DNA of 56,221 bases from Phoronis australis (lineage: Eukaryota; Phoronida; Phoronidae): assembly GCA_002633005.1 (NCBI GenBank), contig NMRA01000106.1:928370-984590 (forward strand), read 5' to 3'. Below the pieces are notes generated by a model, which was given only the letters and a program-made list of their open reading frames with translations, was not told the DNA's origin and made no database searches. Both the position numbers and the translations under genes were made by a program. Below are positions 46,605 to 56,221 of this stretch, in pieces; within the stretch, counting starts at the first letter, position 1, and each line of letters begins with the position of its first letter.

Positions 46605-48518
46605 TCAACAAACAAATGTTTCCTTACCGTCTAAATAACTGAAGGAATGAACAAGGCCATTTTTGTATACCACAGACAATTGTCCATGTCCAATAATAGT
46701 GATATCTGTCGCATCTGGGTTTCCAAATTTCCAGACCTCAAGTCGATCACCACTGGAGGAGATAGCATGCACTGCAGAGGCATTTTCTGAGCACTGATCC
46801 ACAATGAAAATATGACCCCACTGATCACAACACACACCCATTGGCTTGCCCAACTCAGGCCCTACTGGGTCATACACGTGAAGAATGGAGTAATCAACAC
46901 CACTCAAGATGTAGGCGCAATGTTTGCAAGTTGTTACGATGTTACCATCAGGCGTAGTGGCCACATAATTCGGATCGAAGTTGTCTTCACGAAGGGAAGT
47001 GGCCTCTAAAACAACCTCAGTCGTCCACTTATTGTTTCGGTGGTCATACGAAAGTACTGACAGGCGACCATTTCCTGATACCAACAATTTATTGCCTAAG
47101 CACGTAACTCGCCCCCATTTCTTATAAATGTTACGAACTACAGATATTTGTTTGAATCTCTCATTGTAATAGTATATTCCGTGAATGAAGTTGTCTGTGA
47201 CAAAAATTTCTCCTTTGTCATTGCTTGCGACATCACACGGGCGGGTTAATTCGTGTTCGTCGATGAATCTCTGGAATTTGCCCCCTTTTCCAAAAACCTT
47301 CACACTACCATTGTTTCCATCCGCAATAAGATATCGATTATTCATGAAATGGATGCCGAAACACTCTGGGTCGTCGTCTCTCCTCAATTCTGAATCAAAC
47401 TCGGAGACAAAACACGGTTGTGTTAGCAATTTCATTTTTGACACAAGACGTGTTTCGTCCTGCAGCTTCATAGAACACTGAAAATCATCCAGCTGCGAAC
47501 ATTGTATATAAAATTTCGGTACAACCGCTGAATACATTCCTGGTACCTGCTCTTGTTTCTTCAAACTGTCCATCACAAGTTTAAGTAGTTGGCATTTTTC
47601 GTGTTGACTGCTGCAGTTAATGTACTTGTCAGACAAAACTAACGACTCTTTGTGCACTTTTAACTGCAGTCGGATTTTGTTTAATTGCGATGTCAAGTCA
47701 CTCCGGATGCCCGTGCCCCTGGCTGTGACATCACTCAGTAACCGGGTCTCAATCGCTGTGGCAGATTTGCGAACATCCTCAAAATGTTTAGATATAGCTC
47801 CTGACACACGTGCTACTTCGTCGTTGCAGTTACTCTCCATTTTCTCAAACTGGGACTCATACTCTACCAATGACTCGATAGCTTGCAGGGTTGACGGTAT
47901 TCCAGCTTTGATCTCTCCACAAGCTTGACTGGTGTTTACCCAAGTGTGGTTGACATGTGAGACAGTCAGACAACATGAACAAGTCAGGGACTCGCAGCTT
48001 TTGCAATAGATATCTAAGAAACGATCGGTGTGGTATGGACATTTATTCTGCTTAGCAGGTAGTATCTGTTTTGAAGGACTTGACTTGGGACCCTCGACCA
48101 GTTTGACTACTTTGTGTCCTCTGGTCATTCGTGACTTAGTGTGACCAACAGAGCATGGCTCACAAAGCTTGTCTTCACACTGAACACAGGTAAAGATAGC
48201 CTCACTTTCAACATTGTCTAACTGGCACAATTCACACAGGTTTTGAACCGTCGTTTTAAGGGCAATGTTTAAACTGTCCATGAGTGAATTGAAATAGAAA
48301 TTATCTTTGAACCCTTGAACACCATTTTTAGGCATTTCAATCTTACTCTTACACAGAGGACATAAGAAACAACCTTTTTTCTTAGTGGCTTCAATATGAT
48401 CACGCAGACAATCCTCACAAAACGTGTGAAGACATGGCAAAGCCTTCGGGTGGTTGAATAATGACAAACATATTGTGCACGACAAACTTTCTTCAATGCT
48501 TGCAGCAGCTTCGGCCAT
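46605..48518 (-). CDS. TRIM-type RING/B-box E3 ubiquitin ligase with C-terminal beta-propeller-like domain
   Basis: The 637-aa product is an intact tripartite-motif protein. The RING finger has C14, C17, C29, H31, C34, C37, C53, C56. B-box 1 has C95, C98, C111, C114, C119, C122, H126, H135, and B-box 2 has C160, H163, C172, C175, C180, C183, H188, H191. A coiled coil covers about 200-300. From about 375 to the end there are repeating beta-strand motifs such as YLIADGNNGSVKVF, RPCDVASNDKGEIFVTDN and GVCCDQWGHIFIVDQ, typical of NHL-type propellers (TRIM2/3/56-like). All zinc ligands are present, so ligase activity is plausible. The coding region is one exon. An acceptor (TTAAATTTCAG) ends two bases before the ATG, so a 5' UTR intron is likely. 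Such intronless TRIM genes are often expanded in marine invertebrates; targets are unknown. Confidence 0.93.
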   Translation of the reverse strand: MAEAAASIEESLSCTICLSLFNHPKALPCLHTFCEDCLRDHIEATKKKGCFLCPLCKSKIEMPKNGVQGFKDNFYFNSLMDSLNIALKTTVQNLCELCQLDNVESEAIFTCVQCEDKLCEPCSVGHTKSRMTRGHKVVKLVEGPKSSPSKQILPAKQNKCPYHTDRFLDIYCKSCESLTCSCCLTVSHVNHTWVNTSQACGEIKAGIPSTLQAIESLVEYESQFEKMESNCNDEVARVSGAISKHFEDVRKSATAIETRLLSDVTARGTGIRSDLTSQLNKIRLQLKVHKESLVLSDKYINCSSQHEKCQLLKLVMDSLKKQEQVPGMYSAVVPKFYIQCSQLDDFQCSMKLQDETRLVSKMKLLTQPCFVSEFDSELRRDDDPECFGIHFMNNRYLIADGNNGSVKVFGKGGKFQRFIDEHELTRPCDVASNDKGEIFVTDNFIHGIYYYNERFKQISVVRNIYKKWGRVTCLGNKLLVSGNGRLSVLSYDHRNNKWTTEVVLEATSLREDNFDPNYVATTPDGNIVTTCKHCAYILSGVDYSILHVYDPVGPELGKPMGVCCDQWGHIFIVDQCSENASAVHAISSSGDRLEVWKFGNPDATDITIIGHGQLSVVYKNGLVHSFSYLDGKETFVC

Positions 48519-48984
48519 TTCTGAAATTTAAATGAAAATTGAAGTTAAAACAATACGTGACTCTTCACTTCAAAATTACACTTTCCTCATTGAATAGACG
48601 AGTTATACGCCGACTGATGTTGCCTCACAGACTAGTAGGCATGTTGAGTCTCCTACAGTCAGGATAGAAGCATGGGGAGTGCTCCAAATCGCCAATGACC
48701 CAGCCAGCGACAAGTAACTTGAGATAACTTCTGAAAAATAGATTCCATGTAATGGGTGCATAAAAATGCTTTTTTACACAAACCAGTAAGAAGGGTGATT
48801 TTTTGATTTGGCAGGTTGAACTTTAATATTATGGTACAGAATTCTTCTCACTGAAATTTGTAATGGATTTGGATAACCTCTGTTGACATGTGTTGATGTT
48901 AAAATGGTTTCGGGTGAAAATGGCCAACAGGAGGTGCCACGGCAGTTAAATCCATTCAAAAATTGTCTGTTGCTTCAGAGCAAC

Positions 48985-49315
48985 CCACTAAGTAACCGTT
49001 TGAAACCAATTGCACGATGTTCAGCATCACTCTGTACATCGCACAACAGTAAGATGCCAGACAATTTCAGCGTTGGATGGTCAGACGGCTCAATGAAAGA
49101 AAGCAAGGGCTAAAATTTGAGGTAAATCCACCCAAGAGGTAACCGCATGAAACCAGATGCAAAATATTCTACATAAGCCCATGTATCATGAATAAACACT
49201 GCGAGACAAGTCTAGTTGTGGATTAGCCCCGCCACACACGATCAAAAATCTGAGTTCGGCCAGACTTATCCGCCAGGTAACCGTTTGAAACCATTAGCAT
49301 AATGTCGAGCAACAT
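48985..49315 (-). repeat. tandem subrepeats (~140 bp), left block, inverted relative to 53030-53760
   Basis: GTAACCG(T/C)(T/A)TGAAACCA recurs near 48992, 49138 and 49276. Read in reverse complement, each unit matches the right-hand array, including CGATGTTCAGCATCACT with CACAACAGTAAGATGC at 49017-49056. The diverged copies retain the order of the unit. Confidence 0.8.
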
Positions 49316-49701
49316 TCTGCATGCAACAAAACGTCGGTACTTTACAGACACTTTTAGCAGTGGGGCAGTAGCATGCAGAGGTTTGGTCGATGTAGGGGCG
49401 ACTTTTTATTAGACGCCCATGTAACCAGAAACGAAGATGCTGTGACGGTTGCTCGCAAAGAATGCGGGGCACAAATTAGGATGTAACGTGGTCCAGAAAG
49501 AGAACATTCTCGCATTATTTCCTGTCAAAGTTTCAAATCAGCCATGCTTAAATGAGTGATTACATCTAACTGCATACTCAGACGGAAATCTAAAGTTTAG
49601 TCAGCGAATGACTTAACAAAATTGTTTATCTGGTTGTATTTTAGCGTGTTGCTTAAGTTGCTTACAGTCGCTGGAAATAGGAACATCCCACTGTTTCGAA
49701 G

Positions 49702-49785
49702 GTTTACTACTCGGACGGTTCACTATTCCGAAGGTTCACTACTTCGACGATTCCCCACTCCGACGATTCGCCGCTCCAAAAATAT
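49702..49785 (+). repeat. 16-bp tandem repeat, about 5 units
   Basis: Units are of the type TTCACTATTCCGAAGG, differing mainly in the fourth to tenth positions (TTCACTACTTCGACGA, TTCCCCACTCCGACGA). The same unit occurs inverted at 50760-50820. Confidence 0.85.
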
Positions 49786-50639
49786 CTAAACTTTCAAACT
49801 CAGATGTGATTTTTAAACTTTTCGACATGCAACAATAAACGATATTGCGGTTATTAGATGCACCTATACCGAAACCAACGCCCGGGCACTAAAACACTTG
49901 GTTTGGATTCCATGTAGACAGTGACCACCGTCTCCAGCTGGCCAGCACAACTAGAAACCCCGGCGTAGTCAGATATCACGTACATGCAAAATTGTCCGGA
50001 TGTCATAAAATGAGTACGCACTTGCATTTTAAAATGATATGAAGTAGGAATACTGATGAATTATCAGCCATGACACAATTCATCAAGTCCATGTCAGGAC
50101 CGAATCGCAATGCGACGCACACGGCTGGGTTGAATTTAAATGAAGTTAGTAGGCCACCCTGTCCTTGCCAGTTCTCACGAAATCAGGAAGTCCCATTTAG
50201 TCTTCTTAAATCTGAAACCGCCGTTGGTCGCCGCAGCTGTGCCCCAGATGTTGTCTCTGCTTGAGAATGAGTCGTGCTCACACAATCAGAGTAGTGAACT
50301 GTCGGAGTTCTGGGCCCAGTCTCGAATCTTTTTACTCGAAATGGAACTCTAAATGATGTTTGGCATTTTTTAATCTATTTTTATGTGAACTCAAGATAAG
50401 TGTCTATTACTCTATGCTCGAGTTGATAATGACTTACGTGGGATGATTTATTAGTCCTAGTTTACAATTGACAAACCAACATTAAAGCTAAAAGTTCGAG
50501 TTTAAACTCAAAATTTCGAGTCTTTAATCGAGTTCGTAGCACGAATACAAGGGGTTTTAAGGGCAAACTTGGACTAGAAACTCATATGCATGAACTATAA
50601 TTATTCGAGCACAGTCTGATAACCACTTATCTCGAGTTC

Positions 50640-50825
50640 GCACAAAACTTGCAGAGAAATTGCCAGAAACAATTTCGAGTTCGTTTCGGGTACAAAGATT
50701 AGAGACCGGGCCCTGGTTTTGGAATAATGGAAATTCAAAGTAGTGAATTCTAGAAAACAACGAACCTTCGGAGTAATGGGCATTCGGAGTACTGGACCTT
50801 CGGAGTGTTGAACCTTCGTCATCGT
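50640..50825 (-). repeat. inverted partner of 49702-50345, with 16-bp units
   Basis: ACCTTCGGAGTAATGGG, CATTCGGAGTACTGGA and CCTTCGGAGTGTTGAA are the reverse complements of the 49702 units. Just left of them, TCGGGTACAAAGATTAGAGAC is the inverse of GTCTCGAATCTTTTTACTCG near 50323. Together they form a loose palindrome centred near 50.5 kb. Confidence 0.65.
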
Positions 50826-52039
50826 GACATGGAGCCTTGGAAATCTTTTCCATCAAGTTTGTAGCTCGTATGAAGTCTACAGGGTTGTGCACCATTGACA
50901 TTGATTGACTAGAGAAGATTTTCATTAACCAAAGTTGAGGTCTACGCCTACTTTTCCATCATAACGTGAAAATTCTTAACGGTATATTCTCAGTGCAAGA
51001 AAACACGTTACTTGAATGTCTGGATTTTTAGCACGACGGAGGACTGCCTATATAATGAACTTACTGTCAGCGTGTACTGAATTTAAAAGAACACAAACGT
51101 TCAAACGTGTACACGCATGCATGTCAATCCACAATCGAAGTGGACACTGGATGAACAACATATTTGCATATTTCACGATCACTGCAATTCAAAATTTGAA
51201 AATGCCTACAGTTCTACCGTACTATGCTTGCAATTAAACCAAAATAGAAGAATAACTGTCAACTCTCAATAATTTTCTGCTGTTTTGTTTCTTGGTCGAG
51301 TTTAAGGTATTCACACTGCACTACTTTTTGGGAGCTCTCTCGCTGCTTTATACAAAACATGTAGCTTACTAATCGTAGGGCTAGACTTTTATGCTTAGGT
51401 GTAGACATTTACATCTGGACTCATTTGTTACCCTTGGTGTAGCCACCACGCGCGTGGTTTATGAATAACATGAAGCCTCCTCTTATCGTATGCACGATCC
51501 TGTCATCTACACAAACAGCGGCACTTGGGCGAAGTTTGCCGAGTACGGCCCCATGCCAGTTGAAGCGCTTTGAATCAGAGGCAAATTCAAAATTATTACT
51601 AAATTAGTTACCATAGTAGTTAGTAGCACCAGTACCTGCAACAATTTTGTTGTTATTGTCCATTCATATCCTATCTTTAACGAATATGATGGGTTTGGAC
51701 CTTTTCAGCGGGGAGGGGTTCGATGGAACCCCCCGAACCCCCCCCCCGGCTACGGGTCTGTAGGCCTACTATTAATAATAAAAGTAAAAAGGTGAAACAT
51801 AAACTACTATTTAATTCAACTGCAATTCAATTACTATTTCCAAAGATTGCACATAGTGGTTGGATACCCCCTCCTCCAATGTGGATGCTCGGGGCCGTCG
51901 CCACGGTGACTGAGCACCACATACAGCATTCACAAATAATTAATTCGAACGTGTTTTATATTCACTAAGAAGACAAAATGCGAATAGTTGCATTGCCCGC
52001 ATATCTGTGTCGTGCAACTGAAATGATTGTCAATCTAAC

Positions 52040-52491
52040 TTAACTGAAAAACTGCCAGGACTCGTTATACCCACGAATTGTCAATAACATGTTCGTAACA
52101 TGAACAGAACAGAATGTTTTATCTACGTTACAGCTTTGATAGTTTCCAAGGAATCTAACACGACCATACGTACCCAATGTCAGGTGCCGCAGAGGTTTTT
52201 TCAGCCTTTGCGGAGAACACCATATCAAACATAAAAATACGGACTGTTCCAAAAAGAGGTCAGCAGCCGATCTACGGAAGTTCTTCCTCGTACGTAGCAC
52301 TGAGAACGCATCGTTTTCAGCACTTCACGTAATATTGAGTCTGCGAATTTCAACTTGTGGTAAAACAATCTTCCCCATCTGGCGTAGTTTGGGCGGTTCA
52401 AGGCAAAGAATACATCTGGCATAGTCGGGAAAATGTTGATATAGCCACTGACGAATATCTGGAGTTCTCTGTGGGCTCGGTTTATGAGCAA
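52040..52491 (-). pseudogene. decayed transposon-type coding fragment with NYARWG and RRT-LEQ motifs
   Basis: Two minus-strand frames are joined by a frameshift near 52280. The first (52491-52225) includes MPDVFFALNRPNYARWGRLF; the second (52300-52040) has RTRKNFRRSAADLFLEQSV. These two motifs, in this order and spacing, are characteristic of a large family of uncharacterised transposon-associated proteins found repeatedly in cnidarian, mollusc, fish and lancelet genomes (recalled, not searched). No intact reading frame remains, so the copy is dead. Confidence 0.6.
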
Positions 52492-53029
52492 GATGAAGAT
52501 TGCCCAAAACTGATCAGTTTTCCAAATTTGCCATTAATCACCGTGTGAAATGAAGGTAGTTGGCGCGCATACTATACGCAGACGACAGCAAAAGACGGCA
52601 TTTCGATTATTATTTGTTTTAGCAGCTGCATCAAATGACTCGTCCGAAAACAGAGGGACGTAGTTTAGATCGGTAAAATAGGACAACAAAAAACCGAAAT
52701 TCGTGCAAACACAATGTGCTATCCGTCTCAGACGGGTTTTTAGGTTTTGTTTTTAATAGTGAATCATGTGGAGTATTCCGCTCTTTTCGCATGGACGTGA
52801 GGTGGCTGCAACATCAAGCGCGATATTCCTGGTTTTCATGCCCTGACGTAAACTTGCGGACAAAAATCTTTCACCTTGTGTGGTGACCTATGTCTTACGG
52901 ACTTAGTGGCTTTATTGAAAATCGAAATGCTTAGTTCTTCAATGTGACGCTTATTCATTGTGAATGGGCTTATAATCAATATTGTCTCGACTCTTTGTTG
53001 GTCTGATGCGAGCATCTTACTGTTGTGCC

Positions 53030-53760
53030 ACGTGCAGTGATGCTGAACATCGGGCAATTTGAGTCAAACGGTTACCTGCAGGTGGGTTGATCCAGCTCAA
53101 CTCATAGTACTTTGGCGTGTCTGGCGGGGATAACCCACCACTAGATTTGTCTGGCACTATTTATTCTCGATACCTGGGCTAACGGCGAATATTTTGCAAC
53201 TGGTTTCATGCGGTTACCAGTCTTGGGCTGATCAAGCTCAACTCAGGAATTTGGCGGGGCTAACCCACCACTAGATTTATATGGCAGTGTTTATTCGTGA
53301 TACCTGGGCTTACGGTGAATATTTTGCAACTGGTTTTAAGCGGATACCTCTTGTGTTGGTCTAGCTCAATTATTAACCCTTTTTGGTAATCGTCTGGGAC
53401 GGGCACCCCACCACTTAAATTGTCTGGCATCAAACAGTTGTGCCACGTACAGTGATGCTGAACATCGTTTCAAACGGTTACCTGGTGGATTTATCTAGCT
53501 CAACTCGGGTATTTGGGCGTGTCTGGCGGGGCTAACCCGCCACCACTAGATTTGTCTGGCAGTGTTCATTCGTGATACCTGGGCTCACGGTGAATATTTT
53601 GCAAAGTGGTTTCAAGTGGTTACCTCTTGGATTATATCTAGCTCAATTTTTTGCCTTGTTTATAACCGTCTGTTTGATACTCCCTACCACTGAAATTCTC
53701 TGGCAGTGACCATTTTGATACAGTGGATTACGTAGTAGGTATCCAAGGCAGTTTGAAGTG
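53030..53760 (+). repeat. tandem subrepeats (131-141 bp), right block, 5-6 units
   Basis: Units end at GGTTACC or GGATACC near 53076, 53217, 53348, 53482 and 53623. Each carries CTAGCTCAA, GGCGGGGCTAACCCACCACTAG, TCTGGCAGTG, then TGATACCTGGGCT and GAATATTTTGCAA. A degraded sixth unit runs toward 53790. Confidence 0.85.
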
Positions 53761-53790
53761 CTGGTTATCAGCAAAGTTGATATAGCTCAA

Positions 53791-54300
53791 TTTTTGAGTG
53801 TCATTCTCTTGGCTCCCCTGATCACACCCACCAGAGCGAACCTGCCAGACGGCCATTTCCACTAGAAGCATGAGGATACCCATAGCACTGTGGCACCAAA
53901 GAAAATTGGTTTCCTGGCTTTTCATGCCAAAAAAGCTCTGGGATACCGGTCTAAAAGTCAGCGACAGTAGAAAGATGCACTCCAAAAAGGTGCCATCACA
54001 ATTTCCTGGGATTCACATTTCATTTTTTGAACATGAATTTGGCACAGATTTGTCTGTACAACCACAACATACCAAATTTACATTTCCTCCATCAGTCATG
54101 CCAGTTTGTTTGCGAAAAGCGCTACCTGTTGAGAATTCGACCAACCAAACACAAAAACCGGGCTGGTGTAAAAAGTCCACGTGCGTGTTCTCTACCACCT
54201 TGCGAAACGAGGGCACTAGCGAGGCGGAACCCCTTTGGCTAGTTTGGCTTTATACGTGGCTTGAAATCACTTAGGCAAGTGCTCACTCTTTATATCCGAA
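53791..54300. other. stretch without recognisable gene
   Basis: Overlapping open frames on both strands (up to 134 codons on plus, 53870-54274) show no domain or motif that I recognise. The stretch lies next to the subrepeat array and may be part of the same mobile region. Confidence 0.45.
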
Positions 54301-54316
54301 TCCACGTGGTCGTGGT

Positions 54317-54374
54317 GAGAACCAGTTTGAGTTTCTTTCCACTGCATAAAGTCAAGAGCAACTAAGTGGTTCTC
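54317..54374. mobile_element. GAGAACCAGTTT-family palindromic element, copy D
   Basis: GAGAACCAGTTTGAG and AAGTGGTTCTCAAAACTCGG form an imperfect stem around a loop containing CTTTCCACTGCATAAAG. It is the most diverged of the four copies and the only one outside the MCCC1 introns. Confidence 0.6.
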
Positions 54375-54472
54375 AAAACTCGGCACTACTACAGTTTACT
54401 AGTGCCTCTTTATTGCCCATAATTAACACGATAAAACCAATTTTACCTCCAGACTTTGCAGACCCAACGTTA

Positions 54473-54544
54473 GGCAATTACATGGCCCTGGATGCCGCAA
54501 ATTACATCGCCCTGGATGCCGCAAATTACATCGCCTTGGATGCC
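54473..54544 (+). repeat. three 24-bp tandem repeats
   Basis: The unit GCAAATTACATCGCCCTGG plus ATGCC is repeated three times, the first with two changes. The unit length is a multiple of three and one frame reads NYIALDAA per unit within a 75-codon open stretch. Confidence 0.9.
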
Positions 54545-55071
54545 GCAACCGAGGCACTACGTGTTGCCTACCGGCCAATCGAGGGGCTACGTGGCTTTTG
54601 CGGCTACGTGTTGCCTAACCCAAAGTCCAAAGTCCCCTGAGATAACTTATGGCTTCCAAACCTTTTAGTGCGCACGCTCAGAGGAAGCCCACATTTTAAC
54701 AAAAAACTGTTTAGGCGTAGACCAAGTAGGCCACCCGTTAACTTGGTTGGCTTACACAGTCTGACCTCGCAGACCAAGTAATTATCTCCGACCGAGTTGC
54801 AATGTGCCGTTGATATCTAAATGTTTGCCATAGTGTTATAATTAGCGGTTCTATCAAACTAGATACGGTTTTTCGAAATTAGGTTTCATTTTTATGAGCA
54901 TATTATCATCGTTTTAAAACCTTATTTGGCGCCAAAATAACTCTGACCGACAAAAATCTTTATTTAAATCTTTTAAACAAGAATATAGTAAGCAACTGAG
55001 TCAGCCGCTGAGGCACAAATCAAACATTTAGATTTCACATCTAACTTTAATCTTTTCATCTGCGTTTCAGA

Positions 55072-55460
55072 AGAAAGTTATCAGCCAAATTTTACGGCTC
55101 AGTACAGTAGCTTTGCTTGCAGGAATACTTGGTCCCAGTGGTCTCGTCACGATCGAGAGTGCCCGCGATCAGCGCTGTGCCCGTCATCAAACTAGTAGAA
55201 TACATTTCTTCAGTTCTTTGACTTTGTCATCAAAATCCGTATCTTTTGTTTACATTTTCGATATCTACAACCGTTTTTCGTGCTTTTCACTGTTCGAAAG
55301 CCATTACGTTTACCACTTACTCAGCTGCGCTGCTGGGACCACCGACCCCGATGAGCAACGCCGGATCTATCGACGTTTTTCAAAATCGCGGCAGTGGCAA
55401 AATCTTCGTCTATATTTGCAATTAGTGATCGTTAATAAGTTCACCCATTTAACAGAATAC
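55072..55460 (+). repeat. ~390-bp tandem segmental duplication, copy 1
   Basis: Matches 55676-56060 about 604 bp downstream: AGAAAGTTATCA(G/A)CCAA, TTTGCTTGCAGG, TCAGTTCTTT then ACTTTGTC, and AAAATCTTCGTCTATATTTG. Similarity is roughly 65-75% by eye. Confidence 0.7.
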
Positions 55461-55466
55461 AACCTG

Positions 55467-55524
55467 ACACTATTTTCTAGTGTCAAAAAACATTTTAATG
55501 TTTTTTGACACTAGAAAATAGTGT
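55467..55524. repeat. perfect 58-bp palindrome (28-bp arms, 2-nt centre) built of nested palindromes
   Basis: The arms ACACTATTTTCTAGTGTC... and its exact inverse meet at a TT centre. Each arm begins with its own small hairpin, ACACTA-TTTTC-TAGTGT. It lies between the two copies of the ~390-bp duplication. Confidence 0.95.
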
Positions 55525-55675
55525 AAGTTCTTTTTAAGTTTTAGTTCGGCTGGCTACCGTATGCCGAGTTGGCCTAGGTTCAGACAACATATTTGACGTC
55601 AATGAAACGTATCAAGTTCATTTGACATGTACCCAGTACCTCCAAAAGAAACGATTATCCCTTCTAAATGTCTCT

Positions 55676-56060
55676 AGAAAGTTATCAACCAATTTTTACG
55701 CCTCAGTTAATACACCGTAGTATTGCTTGCAGGTTTACATGATCCGGTCTCTTCACTGACCGGACCAAGTGCTCTGTGACGTCATTAAACTGCGGGCAAA
55801 TTGGAATATTTCATATCAGTTCTTTCACTTTGTCTTCTAAGATGGCTTTTTGTGTTCATTTTCTCGATGATCAACAATTGCTTTTTTAAACCGATTGTAT
55901 TAAAATACTTTTTCTTATTTAACAACCAGTACGTATCCTTGTATCGTTCACTTGGCTTGACAAGGCGAGTGTTGCGCCGCCGTCAGACCACCCCTCAGTG
56001 ACAAAATTTTCGTCTATGTTTGTAATTACAACTTCGTGCCGATAGCAAATAAATACACTC
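55676..56060 (+). repeat. ~390-bp tandem segmental duplication, copy 2
   Basis: Counterpart of 55072-55460 with insertions and deletions; the shared end ACAAAATTTTCGTCTATGTT corresponds to the end of copy 1. No conserved coding frame. Confidence 0.7.
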
Positions 56061-56157
56061 CGACGCTACTTGCAGTTCAGAAAACATAAAGCTTTCTTTT
56101 ATACTTTTGGCTGACTACCTGCGGAGGTCCATTAGACGACAAAGTTGACGTCCATGA

Positions 56158-56221
56158 CACGGGCGGATCCATGATTTTGAGTTGGGGGGAGCAAGGCACA
56201 GGAATAACCAGAATTTCGCCA
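56158..56221 (-). mobile_element. CAGTGGCGGAT-type short element, copy 3, cut by window end
   Basis: CACGGGCGGATCCATG then ATTTTGAGTTGGGGGGAGC aligns with the left end of 45299-45461 in the same orientation. The rest lies beyond the window. Confidence 0.7.

Larger units (their letters stand above)
49316..52039. other. interior of the 48.9-53.8 kb repeat region, no intact gene
   Basis: Apart from the 16-bp repeat blocks and their inverted flanks, this holds short open frames only. No domain is recognisable on either strand. It probably consists of mobile DNA belonging to the surrounding element. Confidence 0.5.

Noticed and set aside
53870-54274. 134-aa plus-strand frame
   Set aside because: Minus-strand frames overlap it, no motif is recognisable, and it borders a repeat array.
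55113-55508. 131-aa plus-strand frame
   Set aside because: It runs into the 58-bp palindrome and is not conserved in the duplicated copy at 55676.

Overview
This is animal nuclear DNA. Genes are split by GT-AG introns of about 0.1 to 5.5 kb, intergenic DNA is AT-rich, and every recognisable protein is a standard metazoan one. The density of small foldback repeats and the intronless RING/B-box/beta-propeller gene suggest a marine invertebrate, possibly a deuterostome, but the phylum cannot be fixed from the window. There are no bacterial-style operons and no CRISPR array.

Layout. (a) 1-7455, minus: the first two coding exons of a PPM1L-type PP2C phosphatase; the rest lies left of the window. 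(b) 7661-8044, plus: NUTF2 (NTF2) in one exon, head-to-head with PPM1L across 205 bp. (c) 11416-24696, minus: a complete 16-exon MCCC1 (methylcrotonoyl-CoA carboxylase alpha, 712 aa); all intron phases fit. (d) 24822-30764, plus: a complete 6-exon TAF9 (214 aa), starting 125 bp from the MCCC1 start codon, so the two probably share a promoter. (e) 34605-40575, minus: a 7-exon gene for a 256-aa, mostly helical protein that I do not recognise; all phases fit, and its stop codon lies at the edge of a minisatellite. (f) 41-46.5 kb: a repeat-rich stretch with an LTR-like fragment, a 348-bp foldback, a duplicated ~510-bp segment whose second copy carries a nested 163-bp element, and other short inverted-repeat elements. 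(g) 46605-48518, minus: an intact 637-aa TRIM-type E3 ligase in one coding exon. (h) 48.9-53.8 kb: a region flanked by inverted arrays of ~140-bp subrepeats that holds a decayed transposon-type coding fragment. (i) 54-56.2 kb: duplications and palindromes.

The genes are ordinary housekeeping genes (phosphatase, nuclear import, leucine catabolism, TFIID/SAGA, ubiquitin ligation) and do not form one pathway. The shared theme is two divergent gene pairs with very short intergenic promoters, set in DNA dense with palindromic mobile elements. The most novel items are the unrecognised 256-aa gene, the large inverted subrepeat region at 48.9-53.8 kb, several foldback families with copies inside introns, and two candidate small coding exons (8280-8390 and 26788-26897).
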